NCBI RefSeq assembly: GCF_047302285.1
Contig: NZ_CP154845.1
Coordinates: 2,542,001-2,606,000 of the forward strand
Length of the DNA: 64,000 bases
From: Robertmurraya sp047302285
Lineage (GTDB): Bacteria; Bacillota; Bacilli; Bacillales; Cytobacillaceae
Direction of reading: 5' to 3'
In this document: piece after piece, positions 9,539 through 17,642 of the stretch
How the letters are laid out: each line of letters starts with the position of its first letter
Numbering within the stretch: position 1 is the stretch's first letter
The notes under the pieces: generated by a model
What the model saw: the letters and a program-made list of their open reading frames with translations, nothing else
Told to the model about the DNA's origin: nothing
Database searches by the model: none
Position numbers and translations under genes: made by a program

Positions 9539-10573
9539 ATGACAGATGCACTCATTGCAATAACCGTCTTATGGGGATTTGTCTTTATTTATGCCGTCAT
9601 GGCTACAATGGATTTCGGCGCTGGCTTTTGGTCGATGATATACATGAATAAAGAAAAAACAAGAGCAACCAATATTGCCAATCGTTACTTATCCCCGACA
9701 TGGGAAGTGACGAATACTTTTATCGTTGCCTTAGTTATTGCGATCTACAGTCTTTTTCCGACAGCAGCGTATAGTCTTGGAACAATCCTACTCATTCCAG
9801 GCAGTGCAATTCTACTCTTACTGGCATTACGTAGTGCATTTCTTGTGTTTTCCAATATTGCAACCGAGTATAAGAAACCGCTTACCTACATTTCAGGAAT
9901 TACTGGGATCATCATTCCAGGACTGTTAATAAGTGTTCTACCTATTACACATGGACAGCTTGTTGAGTATGAAAATGGGATCGCCAATCTGCACTTGTCA
10001 AGCTTGCTCAGCAGTCCAAATGTATACGTTTTTATTGGCTTTGCGATCTCAAGTACCTTATTTCTTTCTTCCTTATTGTTAGCAGATTACTCAAATGTGT
10101 CAAATGAGAGAGAAGCTTACAACGTCTATTTACGGGATGGACGATACTTAGGTCCACTTACGTTGTTTTTTGCCATCCTTATTATGTTTACATTACGGAA
10201 TGAAGCCAGATGGTTATATGAACGAATGATGGACGATCTTCCTCTTCTACTGATATCTGTTGGGTGCTTTTTGATTATCGGAATCGGTTTATATGCACCA
10301 TCCTTTTTTCAAAAAGACGTTACGGGAATGCCTCGTTTAGCCGTCATTGCAGCGATTGCACAATATTTGATCGCAAGTTATGTATACGGAAAGGCTCATT
10401 TGCCCTATATCATCTATCCAAACATTACGATAGAATCAGCCATTACCGATCCGAACTCATTTCGAGCTGTCTTCATCACTTATATCATCGGATTTGCGAT
10501 ACTTTTCCCAGGTTTTATCTATTTTTGGAGTTTATTTATGCATGATAAAAAATACTTGCGGCAAAAAGGATAA
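9539..10573 (+). CDS. ythB: Cytochrome bd oxidase subunit II (YthB type)
   Basis: 344 aa from ATG 9539, placed 8 bp after AGGAGG; a TTG 6 bp upstream is in frame but too near the RBS. The second subunit of the bd-type oxidase, all hydrophobic. Shows the subunit II N-terminal pattern with a tryptophan-rich first helix followed by YAVMATMDFGAGFW and TSPTWEVTN-like text (LSPTWEVTNTF). It forms an operon with subunit I. It ends before an imperfect hairpin at 10585-10608, and no cydCD or third small subunit is seen after it. Confidence 0.92.
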   Translation: MTDALIAITVLWGFVFIYAVMATMDFGAGFWSMIYMNKEKTRATNIANRYLSPTWEVTNTFIVALVIAIYSLFPTAAYSLGTILLIPGSAILLLLALRSAFLVFSNIATEYKKPLTYISGITGIIIPGLLISVLPITHGQLVEYENGIANLHLSSLLSSPNVYVFIGFAISSTLFLSSLLLADYSNVSNEREAYNVYLRDGRYLGPLTLFFAILIMFTLRNEARWLYERMMDDLPLLLISVGCFLIIGIGLYAPSFFQKDVTGMPRLAVIAAIAQYLIASYVYGKAHLPYIIYPNITIESAITDPNSFRAVFITYIIGFAILFPGFIYFWSLFMHDKKYLRQKG

Positions 10574-10584
10574 TGTTGATACGA

Positions 10585-10608
10585 AATGGGGCTCGTAACA
10601 GCCCCATT
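10585..10608. terminator. Hairpin between convergent cydB and anti-sigma-like gene
   Basis: 9-bp perfect stem AATGGGGCT/AGCCCCATT with a 6-nt loop. No good T run on either strand, so termination efficiency is uncertain. It lies between two convergent genes and may serve both. Confidence 0.5.
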
Positions 10609-10616
10609 CTAAAATA

Positions 10617-11651
10617 TTATAAATGGATATTAAAGATCAATATATCAAATAATTTCCCATCAACATATAGCAATATTGCCCATTCACCAGTCATGGGAAG
10701 TTTTACACTGGAAGGTGTGTGGGCATCTGCTCCGTTATTCTCTCCTCCTAGTTTTATATTCCACCCTCCAGTAAGGATTGGGTAGGCAGTTCTCTCTTTT
10801 TTATGAAAGCCAACTACCGTTAGTTCCGTATTCAACGTATTTTCGATTCCCCATAGATGCCACATCCACTTTTGACTCATTTTAACACTAGGCATATTAG
10901 CTCCGATGACACCTGACTTGTCTACGTTCCCAATCATATTATCCCCAATATCAAGCGCTTTTTTCTCCCAATCAATTTGCTCAAAATCCCTTTTCTGGAC
11001 AAATTCTGGGATATTTTCAGGTAAAAATATAGGAGTAAATTCTTCGCTCTCAATAGAAAATATGACATCTCCGTACAATTTCTCATCTAAATAAACCTCA
11101 TATTTCCACAAGCCAGCATTTGGAACGGTAAACTCCGTTGTAAATCTATTTAAACTAGAGTATCCAGGTGTTGGTTCAGTAATCTTCTGTGAGGGTAACA
11201 CATTAATTCGCTCACCAGTTTCTTGATGAATGATGTCAATTTTAATAGCTTTTCCCTTGTAAGTCTCAAAAGATTCTTTAAAACTGAATATATAACCAAA
11301 AGGTTTTCCAGCCGTTAAAAAAGGATCTGGAAAAACGGAAAACAATTCCATGCCATTTTTTCGGTAACTATACCGAACCCCCCATTCGTTTTCCAACGTT
11401 TCCGTAGTTCCCTGATGTACTCCATCATTTGAGAAAAAGTTATCTTTTATATCTGTAAAAAAAATGAGTAAAAAAAATGATAGAGCTAGCGTTGTAAGTA
11501 CGTAAATATGAAATTTGGAGTTTTTAGGATTATTCATTTTCCCCTGAATTAGTGAGAGTCTAATTTTTACTTTCTGAACTTCAGTAAACCGTAATCCTTT
11601 ATGTGTAGAAGAATCCATTGCTTTTCGTAAAATACTAAGGTCCTTTTCCAT
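10617..11651 (-). CDS. Membrane-anchored partner (putative anti-sigma factor) of the ECF sigma factor
   Basis: 344 aa. A cytoplasmic N-terminus of about 48 residues (EVQKVKIRLSLIQGK) precedes one transmembrane helix near 49-66 (IYVLTTLALSFFLLIFF). A large extracytoplasmic beta-rich part then carries repeated patterns such as GLWKYEVYLDEKLYGDVIF and GEWAILLYVDGKLFDILIF at its end. Its start is 1 bp after the sigma factor stop (TAA A ATG), the coupled arrangement typical of sigma/anti-sigma pairs. No HxxxCxxC zinc motif is visible, so it is not a classic ZAS-type anti-sigma. The outer part resembles, from memory, DUF4871-type proteins; treat that as tentative. Confidence 0.7.
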   Translation of the reverse strand: MEKDLSILRKAMDSSTHKGLRFTEVQKVKIRLSLIQGKMNNPKNSKFHIYVLTTLALSFFLLIFFTDIKDNFFSNDGVHQGTTETLENEWGVRYSYRKNGMELFSVFPDPFLTAGKPFGYIFSFKESFETYKGKAIKIDIIHQETGERINVLPSQKITEPTPGYSSLNRFTTEFTVPNAGLWKYEVYLDEKLYGDVIFSIESEEFTPIFLPENIPEFVQKRDFEQIDWEKKALDIGDNMIGNVDKSGVIGANMPSVKMSQKWMWHLWGIENTLNTELTVVGFHKKERTAYPILTGGWNIKLGGENNGADAHTPSSVKLPMTGEWAILLYVDGKLFDILIFNIHL

Positions 11652-11652
11652 T

Positions 11653-12219
11653 TTATCTCCCCCTTTCCAGGATCGTTTTTAACTTTAACCTTGCTCTACT
11701 AAGCCTTGTTTTGACCGTATTTCTTTTTATTCTCAAAACTTCACTAATTTCATCAATTGGTAGTTCTTCATAATAATATAATGTGATCACTTCACGATAT
11801 TTTAAAGGAAGTTCTAATACACAAAGAGATAGATACTCATCTTCGCTTTTCCTCATAACGCTCATTTCAGGGGTAAACTCAGAAGAAATGATGCGTTTAA
11901 ATAAATCAGTATTAATGATAACCTTTTTAAACAATGAACTCTTTAACATATCTTTGCACTTGTTAATCGTGATCCGATAAATCCATGCCTTAAAGGAGAC
12001 AATTTCACTAATCTTGTCATATTCCTTATAACAAGTAATAAATACGTCTTGAACAGTATCCTCAGCAAGATTCCAATCCTTTAAATAGTTATAGGAAAGC
12101 TTTGTTAATCGATCACCATATTGGTCCATAATTCTTTCAAACCATATATCTCTAATTTCTTCATAATCATTTTCCTCCCCCATCATTCTCCCCACTACAC
12201 TATCACCCCTCATTGTCAC
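11653..12219 (-). CDS. ECF-type RNA polymerase sigma factor
   Basis: Up to 188 aa. Region 2 is seen around LSYNYLKDWNLAEDTVQDVFITCYKEYDKI and FKAWIYRITINKCKDML. Region 4 is seen at LPLKYREVITLYYYEELPIDEISEVL followed by KRNTVKTRLSRARLKLK. Directs RNA polymerase to a small stress-type regulon. The start is uncertain (ATG 12211 or 12190-12184 region, or a GTG between); 12219 is the longest reading. Upstream lies a TGAAAC-16-CGTC promoter of the ECF class, which suggests it activates its own gene. Confidence 0.9.
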   Translation of the reverse strand: MTMRGDSVVGRMMGEENDYEEIRDIWFERIMDQYGDRLTKLSYNYLKDWNLAEDTVQDVFITCYKEYDKISEIVSFKAWIYRITINKCKDMLKSSLFKKVIINTDLFKRIISSEFTPEMSVMRKSEDEYLSLCVLELPLKYREVITLYYYEELPIDEISEVLRIKRNTVKTRLSRARLKLKTILERGR

Positions 12220-12229
12220 CTATAGCTAA

Positions 12230-12255
12230 GACGATTGAGTTCTACTTTGGTTTCA
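12230..12255 (-). promoter_or_regulatory. ECF-type promoter for the sigma/anti-sigma operon
   Basis: On the minus strand -35 TGAAAC (12255-12250), exactly 16 bp, -10 CGTC (12233-12230). This is the ECF01/sigma-W-like promoter shape, placed just in front of an ECF sigma gene, as expected for autoregulation. The AT-rich A run before the -35 (GAAAAAA) is also usual for this class. Confidence 0.7.
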
Positions 12256-12376
12256 TTTTTTGAAAAAAATTGCATATTCTATTTTTCGAGATAGTACAGC
12301 AAGATACCTTCCAGAGTAGCTAGTTTGCAAATTTATTGTATTAAATAATAACCTCATTTCAACAACTGAGTGTAAC

Positions 12377-12420
12377 AAAAAAAAGCCCGCACCTACTGCT
12401 TAAAACAGAGGTACGGGCTC
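12377..12420 (-). terminator. Terminator of the ABC transporter operon
   Basis: Minus strand GCCCGTACCT-CTG and its partner CAG-T-AGGTGCGGGC form a 13-pair stem with one wobble pair, followed by eight T. It lies 14 bp past the solute-binding protein stop. Confidence 0.9.
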
Positions 12421-12433
12421 TTCAATTACTTTT

Positions 12434-13459
12434 CTACTCCAACGCCATCTCCATAATTTCATGAGTATAGGCTTCATCTAAATTGGCTGGTTCCTTGATA
12501 ACCCCAAACTGATGGGCAATATCTGCCGTCTGTTTGAACATCTCGTCGTCAATCATACCAATATTTTCAGGAGCAAATCCTTCTGGTACAACAAGCTTCG
12601 CTACTTCTTCCATCATCTTCAATTGGTGCTCTCTCGTGCTACTTCCTTCTTCCGCTTCCTTCATGACCGCATCAACAGCTGCTTTTGGATCGTCAATCGC
12701 AGCCTGCCACCCTTTAATAGATGCACGAACAAATTTAGCGGCTACTTCTTTATTTTCTTCTAACCATTCCTTATTAGCAAAAAGATTGTCCTCAAGCATG
12801 GCTACTCCTTCATCATTCATGTCGATAACATTAAGGTCGCTTTCAGGAATGCCTTCTGCAAGGACGACATTGTACTCATTGTAAGTCATTGCTGAGGCGG
12901 CATCAATTTCTCCACCTAAAAATTGGTCCATCGTAAAACCTTGTTTTACAAATGATAGATCCTTATTTTGATCAAGTCCATACTTATCAAATAATGCTAA
13001 AATCTCGAATTCATTTCCACCCATCCAGTTGCCTACATTTTTGCCTGCTAAATCTTCAGAAGAGTTAATTCCAGCTTCTTTTTTGGACACTAACAGCAAT
13101 CCACTCTTTTGATAGATTTGAGCAATTTGTACGAGTGGTAAACCTTGTTCTTGATGGGGCAGTAAGCTCGCTACCCAGCCAATTCCAATATCAGCAGCAC
13201 CGTTTGCCACCTGTTGTTCAGGGACAATATCCGGCCCTCCAGGAACAATCGTAACATCTAAACCTTCATCTTCAAAATAGCCATTTTCTAAAGCCACAAA
13301 GTACCCTGCAAATTGAGCTTGCGGAACCCATTTTAACTGTAGTTTAACCGGGGTTAGATCACCTGATGAACCTGAGGATGTATCATTCCCACACCCTGTT
13401 AAAAAAATTCCTGTCAACATTACTACTAAAATCATTAATTTTCCAAGCGTTTGTTTCAC
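12434..13459 (-). CDS. ABC transporter substrate-binding lipoprotein, NMT1/SsuA/ThiY-like
   Basis: 341 aa. Lipoprotein signal with lipobox FLTGC at about residues 19-23. The mature part starts with VKLQLKWVPQAQFAGYFVALENGYF, the signature of the NMT1/THI5-like group that binds pyrimidines, HMP precursors, riboflavin or sulfonates. The gene follows two permeases and an ATPase and closes the pyrimidine-degradation locus. I therefore infer uptake of a pyrimidine, hydantoin, ureido acid or beta-amino acid rather than thiamine precursors; no THI-box is seen. The gap of 105 bp to the permease shows no clear terminator. Confidence 0.85.
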   Translation of the reverse strand: MKQTLGKLMILVVMLTGIFLTGCGNDTSSGSSGDLTPVKLQLKWVPQAQFAGYFVALENGYFEDEGLDVTIVPGGPDIVPEQQVANGAADIGIGWVASLLPHQEQGLPLVQIAQIYQKSGLLLVSKKEAGINSSEDLAGKNVGNWMGGNEFEILALFDKYGLDQNKDLSFVKQGFTMDQFLGGEIDAASAMTYNEYNVVLAEGIPESDLNVIDMNDEGVAMLEDNLFANKEWLEENKEVAAKFVRASIKGWQAAIDDPKAAVDAVMKEAEEGSSTREHQLKMMEEVAKLVVPEGFAPENIGMIDDEMFKQTADIAHQFGVIKEPANLDEAYTHEIMEMALE

Positions 13460-13564
13460 TCGCTTTCCCCCTTATATACTTTTCTATTAGAAGCATGACA
13501 AGATGATTTGAACTTTTTACTATATTAAGATTTTCGCTCATGCAAAAAATCAGAATACCCTATC

Positions 13565-14422
13565 CTATGTTCTAGCTGAGGAATGCCACTTTAAGAAGAT
13601 TTTCTCTAGTCCTTCTATGATTAGGTAAAAAAGGATTCCTGCTATCGCTGCCATAACGATGCAAGCCCATCCTAATGGCATTTTTGCTACTTTAATAGAG
13701 TTGGATAGCAAATAACCGAGACCTTTCGAAGAAAAGAAAAATTCGCCAACTATCGCACCAATCATGCTGGCCGTTGTATTAATTTTTAAAGCGGTAAAGA
13801 CGTATGGGAGACTATTGTTGATCCGTAGAAAACGTAACACATCCAGTTTTTTCGCCGCATAGGAATGCATTAAATCAAGGGCGAGTGGATTGACATTTGT
13901 CATCCCTTTATAGGCATTGATTGCCATCGCAGCCATGGTCACTACAGCAACAATGGCAACACGAGAAGCAATTCCATCTCCAAACCAAAGATTCATAATC
14001 GGCGCTAAAGCAACGATTGGAACAGCGTTTAACGCAACGACAATCCATAAACCACCTTGACCCCATTTCGGAAAGGCAGTTGCTACTAAGGCAAAGACGA
14101 AACCGAGCGAAGAGCCTAGAAGCATCCCAAGAACAGCTTCAGACACGGTATATCCCATATAGGCTATCAAGATGTCCAAATTTTCGATGGTCGCCTCTAC
14201 AATCGCTGATGGCAAAGGTAACTGATAAGTTCGCAATTGTAAAATGAAGTGAAACACTTCCAATTGCCATAAAAACATAAAAAGGATGCCCGCTCCAACA
14301 GGTAGAAATACTTTTTGATAGTTATTACGTATATTTGCATTCTTCGAAGATTTCCCTACACCTTTTACAGCGACAGGCTGCTGGACCCACGTCATTTCTT
14401 TTTCTGCTGATTTTCCAGCCAT
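13565..14422 (-). CDS. ABC transporter permease (SsuC/ThiX-like), second copy
   Basis: 285 aa. A long basic cytoplasmic N-terminus (about 34 residues) precedes six or so membrane segments. The permease-ATPase coupling loop near 180-205 reads MHSYAAKKLDVLRFLRINNSLPYVFTALK, with the EAA-like pattern of the BPD_transp_1 family. The start ATG directly abuts the stop of the upstream permease gene, so the two are co-translated and likely form a heterodimeric channel. Confidence 0.88.
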   Translation of the reverse strand: MAGKSAEKEMTWVQQPVAVKGVGKSSKNANIRNNYQKVFLPVGAGILFMFLWQLEVFHFILQLRTYQLPLPSAIVEATIENLDILIAYMGYTVSEAVLGMLLGSSLGFVFALVATAFPKWGQGGLWIVVALNAVPIVALAPIMNLWFGDGIASRVAIVAVVTMAAMAINAYKGMTNVNPLALDLMHSYAAKKLDVLRFLRINNSLPYVFTALKINTTASMIGAIVGEFFFSSKGLGYLLSNSIKVAKMPLGWACIVMAAIAGILFYLIIEGLEKIFLKWHSSART

Positions 14423-15229
14423 CTACTCATCACTCCTAATCTTTCGAAATTCAGGCTGCCAAGGAGTTACCAATCGCTCAATGAGACTGATGATAAAATA
14501 ACTAATAATCCCTAAAAAAGCACCAGCTAAAACTGTGAGCCAAAACATATAATTATGAGATGGACCGTAGTATAAATTACGAAGCATGATCACTCCAATC
14601 CCTTTAGTTGCTCCCATCAACTCTACTAAAATCGCACCGGTTACGGCGAGTGGTGCAGCAATTTTCAATCCGCTAAATAAACTAGGGAGGGATGAAGGTA
14701 ATCGTAACTTCCAATATATCGTCCAAGGCTTCGCCGCGTAAGAATGCATTAACTCAGCTGCAGATGACTCTGCACTACGTAGTCCTCTAAGCATATTGAG
14801 GGCCACTGGAAAAAAGGTAATATAGCCTGCAATCAATATTCGCGCTAGCTGGTCATCATGTACGATCCCATATACAATCGGGGCTAATCCAAGGATTGGA
14901 ATCATTTGCGAAGCAACCGCATATGGGAATGTCAGTTGTTCTACCCATTTTGATACACTCATCAGAACAGCTAACAATACTCCTGCTAACGCCCCAAATA
15001 CAAATCCTAAAGTTGCATTGGTAAACGTTACCCAACCTTCTGCTAATAAAATATTTGCATATCCTGGAAAAGTAGCAGCTAGTTCATGTAGATATGGGAG
15101 TTTTGACTGAGCTAAAGGCACTTCCAATACTTCGAGTAACAACCATGACAACAATTGCCAGAGGAGTATCACCCCGAGAAACCAGAAAAGTATGGGTGTT
15201 ACTCGATGATTGACGACTATATTTTTCAT
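14423..15229 (-). CDS. ABC transporter permease (SsuC/ThiX-like), first copy
   Basis: 268 aa, about six transmembrane helices. The coupling loop MHSYAAKPWTIYWKLRLPSSLPSLFSGLK is close to that of the neighbouring permease; the shared MHSYAAK start indicates an old duplication. It starts 3 bp after the ATPase stop. It works with the adjacent permease, ATPase and lipoprotein in a type I importer. Substrate inferred only from context (pyrimidine catabolism). Confidence 0.88.
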   Translation of the reverse strand: MKNIVVNHRVTPILFWFLGVILLWQLLSWLLLEVLEVPLAQSKLPYLHELAATFPGYANILLAEGWVTFTNATLGFVFGALAGVLLAVLMSVSKWVEQLTFPYAVASQMIPILGLAPIVYGIVHDDQLARILIAGYITFFPVALNMLRGLRSAESSAAELMHSYAAKPWTIYWKLRLPSSLPSLFSGLKIAAPLAVTGAILVELMGATKGIGVIMLRNLYYGPSHNYMFWLTVLAGAFLGIISYFIISLIERLVTPWQPEFRKIRSDE

Positions 15230-15232
15230 TTG

Positions 15233-16018
15233 CTACACTCCCTCGAAACTATCGCGAATGTTTGAGATAAGTTCATAAAATTCGTGACTGTTGCGCATTT
15301 CCTTTGTTCTTGGACGAGGCAAAGGAATTTCTACAACCGTCGAAAGTCTCCCTGGATGTGGTGATAGAACAAACACTCGATCTGATAAAAAGATGGCCTC
15401 AGGAATACTGTGTGTGACGAACACGACCGTGTTTTTCACTTTACTCCAAATGGATAGTAATTCTTCGTTAAGTCGTTCCCTTGAAAATTCATCTAATGCA
15501 GAGAAAGGTTCATCCATGAGGAGAATTTCAGGTTCTATCGCAAGGGCTCTCGCAATCGCCACCCTTTGTTGCATCCCTCCACTTAGTTGCCACGGATATT
15601 TCTCCTTAAAATCACTTAAACCGACTAATTCTAGTAAGTTAGCAACTCTTTTTTCACGTTCATTCTTATCCACTCCCATCATTTCCAGTGGAAGGGAAAT
15701 ATTATTTTTTATTTTCCGCCAGTCATACAAGACAGGACTTTGAAAAACGATTCCATATTTTTGAGCCAATCGCGCTTCCTTTGCAGTTCCACCAGCCACT
15801 TTAATTTCCCCACTCGTTGGCTGAATCAAATCTGCCATAATTCGTAATAATGTCGTCTTCCCACAGCCAGAAGGTCCTAGTAGAGAGACAAATTCTCCCT
15901 TACGAATATCAACAGTGACATTATCAAGAGCTAAAACCTCTGACTTGTCAGTTTGATAGCGCATGCTAACATGTTCCAATTCTATTTCTGTTCTAACATT
16001 TTGCGTTAAGGTCATCAT
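15233..16018 (-). CDS. ABC transporter ATPase (SsuB/TauB/ThiZ-like)
   Basis: 261 aa from ATG 16018, which has GGGAGGG six bases upstream; an in-frame ATG at 16069 lacks an RBS and lies almost on the predicted transcription start. Walker A GPSGCGKTT, Q-loop VFQSP, signature LSGGMQQRVAIARAL, Walker B ILLMDEPFSALD and the H-loop VTHSIPEA are all present. It energises the importer formed with the next three genes. A terminator (16160-16199) and a separate promoter set this four-gene unit apart from the enzyme genes upstream. Confidence 0.92.
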   Translation of the reverse strand: MMTLTQNVRTEIELEHVSMRYQTDKSEVLALDNVTVDIRKGEFVSLLGPSGCGKTTLLRIMADLIQPTSGEIKVAGGTAKEARLAQKYGIVFQSPVLYDWRKIKNNISLPLEMMGVDKNEREKRVANLLELVGLSDFKEKYPWQLSGGMQQRVAIARALAIEPEILLMDEPFSALDEFSRERLNEELLSIWSKVKNTVVFVTHSIPEAIFLSDRVFVLSPHPGRLSTVVEIPLPRPRTKEMRNSHEFYELISNIRDSFEGV

Positions 16019-16079
16019 AAATGCCCTCCCTGCTTGAAAAATGGTCAAGTTATTCACTAACGTTGTCATGTTTTATTAC

Positions 16080-16124
16080 ATTTTAGCGTTGATCTAATTC
16101 GATTACATTAGACATAGTGTCAAA
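16080..16124 (-). promoter_or_regulatory. Promoter of the ABC operon with 21-bp shared element
   Basis: Minus strand -10 TAAAAT (16085-16080), 17-bp spacer, poor -35 ATGTAA (16108-16103). Overlapping and upstream of the -35 lies the element at 16104-16124, of form TTTnACA-N2-ATGTCYAATGWA (here the left arm is TTTGACA). The same element stands at the same distance before preT and the semialdehyde dehydrogenase gene. A weak -35 under an upstream site suggests activator control, probably by the local PucR protein. Confidence 0.65.
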
Positions 16125-16159
16125 CCTTACATGGAATGAAATGAATATTGTTAGTTTTT

Positions 16160-16199
16160 CTCACAAAAAAAACTCCCCTCATTACATAAGGGAGTTTAA
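16160..16199 (-). terminator. Terminator overlapping the aminotransferase stop codon
   Basis: AACTCCC/GGGAGTT arms at 16171-16177 and 16190-16196, followed on the minus strand by a run of eight T. The stem spans the stop codon at 16182. It should separate enzyme and transporter transcripts. Confidence 0.85.
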
Positions 16200-17537
16200 T
16201 TCTTTAACTAACGTTTCGATGAGGAATTCAATGTCCTCTTGCTTTATATTTAGAGGTGGTGCAAGGGTAAGGACGTTATTAAATCCAGCTACAGTGGCTC
16301 CATTTTTTCCAATCATGATCCCCGCCTCTTTGCAACGACCCATTACCTTATTAACGAGCGCAACTTCGAGCGGCTCTTTTGTATCTTTGTTGGCGACGAG
16401 CTCTATTCCAACAAGAAGTCCTTTTCCTCTAATATCACCGACATACGGATTTTCCCTTAACTGATTAGCCAATGAGTCTTGCAAATACGCCCCTAGCTTT
16501 TTTGATCGTGCAAATAATTGCTCTCTTTCCATGATTTCTAAGTTCTTTAATGCAAGGGAACAGGCTGCTGGATTTCCTCCAAACGTATTGACGTGACGAA
16601 AGTAATCATATTGTTCCGTTCCCTTGAAAGCATCATATATTTCCTTTTTGACAGCGGTTGCCGACAATGGTAGATATGCACTTGTAATCCCTTTTGCCAT
16701 CGTGATGATATCAGGTTTTACTCCGTAATTCATGTATCCAAATGCTTCTCCTGTTCGACCGAAGCCGCAAATCACCTCATCAATAATCATTAAGGCACCA
16801 TGCTTTTTACAAACTTCTTCGACACCTTTTAAATAATTTTCTGGAGGCATAATTACCCCTCCACCCGTAATAATCGGCTCCATAATTACTCCAGCCATCG
16901 TTTCGCTCATTTCCCATGTCATGATGCGATCGATTTCTTGTACCGATTTCAGTTTAAGGGGGGGCGTCTTATCATCCTCTGGACAGCGATATTGATCGGG
17001 AGGGGACACCTTTAAAAATCCTGGTGCAAGCGGTTCATACTTATATTTTCTTTCCGCTTGACCTGTTGCAGCTAGTGCTCCCATCGAATTACCGTGGTAA
17101 GCCCGATAGCGAGAGATAAACTTATAGCGATGTCCCTCTCCTTTTTGCTGATGGTATTGCCGAACGATTTTAAATGCCGTCTCATTGGCTTCAGACCCAC
17201 TATTCGAGAAAAATATGACGTACTCATCTTTCAGCATTTCATTCAATTTCTCCGCTAAGCGAATCGCAGGCTTATGACTTTGGGTTAAAGGAAAATATGC
17301 CATCTCTTTTAATTGCTCGTAGGCGGCTTCTGCCAGTTCCTTTCGTCCGTAACCAACATTTACACACCAAAGTCCTGCCATTGCATCTAGAAATCTTTTC
17401 CCCGTATCATCCGTGACCCACGATCCATCAGCTTTCGTAGCGATCATCGTATGAGCCGGTTGATAAGGCTTCATTGAATGCCACACATATTCTCGATCCT
17501 TCGTTTTATAATCAATATCAGGCATGATTTCGACCAT
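16182..17537 (-). CDS. Class III omega-aminotransferase, probable beta-alanine:pyruvate type
   Basis: 451 aa. PLP-dependent; would convert beta-alanine (or beta-aminoisobutyrate) to malonate (methylmalonate) semialdehyde. Seen: FSNSGSEANETAFKIVRQYH cofactor phosphate region, SRYRAYHGNS, MIIDEVICGFGRTG with the Asp that holds the pyridine nitrogen, PLP lysine in ITMAKGITSAYLPL, and the threonine segment RHVNTFGGNPAAC. The substrate comes from context: it lies between a beta-ureidopropionase-like hydrolase and an acylating semialdehyde dehydrogenase. The start ATG has AGGAG 10 bp upstream. No shared 21-bp element is found in front of this gene, so it is probably read from the dehydrogenase promoter. 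Confidence 0.88.
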   Translation of the reverse strand: MVEIMPDIDYKTKDREYVWHSMKPYQPAHTMIATKADGSWVTDDTGKRFLDAMAGLWCVNVGYGRKELAEAAYEQLKEMAYFPLTQSHKPAIRLAEKLNEMLKDEYVIFFSNSGSEANETAFKIVRQYHQQKGEGHRYKFISRYRAYHGNSMGALAATGQAERKYKYEPLAPGFLKVSPPDQYRCPEDDKTPPLKLKSVQEIDRIMTWEMSETMAGVIMEPIITGGGVIMPPENYLKGVEEVCKKHGALMIIDEVICGFGRTGEAFGYMNYGVKPDIITMAKGITSAYLPLSATAVKKEIYDAFKGTEQYDYFRHVNTFGGNPAACSLALKNLEIMEREQLFARSKKLGAYLQDSLANQLRENPYVGDIRGKGLLVGIELVANKDTKEPLEVALVNKVMGRCKEAGIMIGKNGATVAGFNNVLTLAPPLNIKQEDIEFLIETLVKELNSLM

Positions 17538-17642
17538 TTTCCTTTCACTCCTTTAGTGAAAATGCGATATTTTTGGATTGTCGTTGGGTGTGCTGGTCTT
17601 GGTTACGGGGCTTTCAATATTCATTGCGGCTCTGCTTGAGCT

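Noticed and set aside
16019..16160. TPP or other riboswitch before the NMT1/ThiY-like importer
   Set aside because: No THI-box core (CTGAGA...GACC...) is seen; the leader is only about 55 bases long.
17562..17639. Plus-strand ORF starting MRYFWIVVGCAGLG, like the first residues of YbaN/DUF454 proteins
   Set aside because: Only 25 codons, no ribosome-binding site, and no continuation of the family sequence in any frame.
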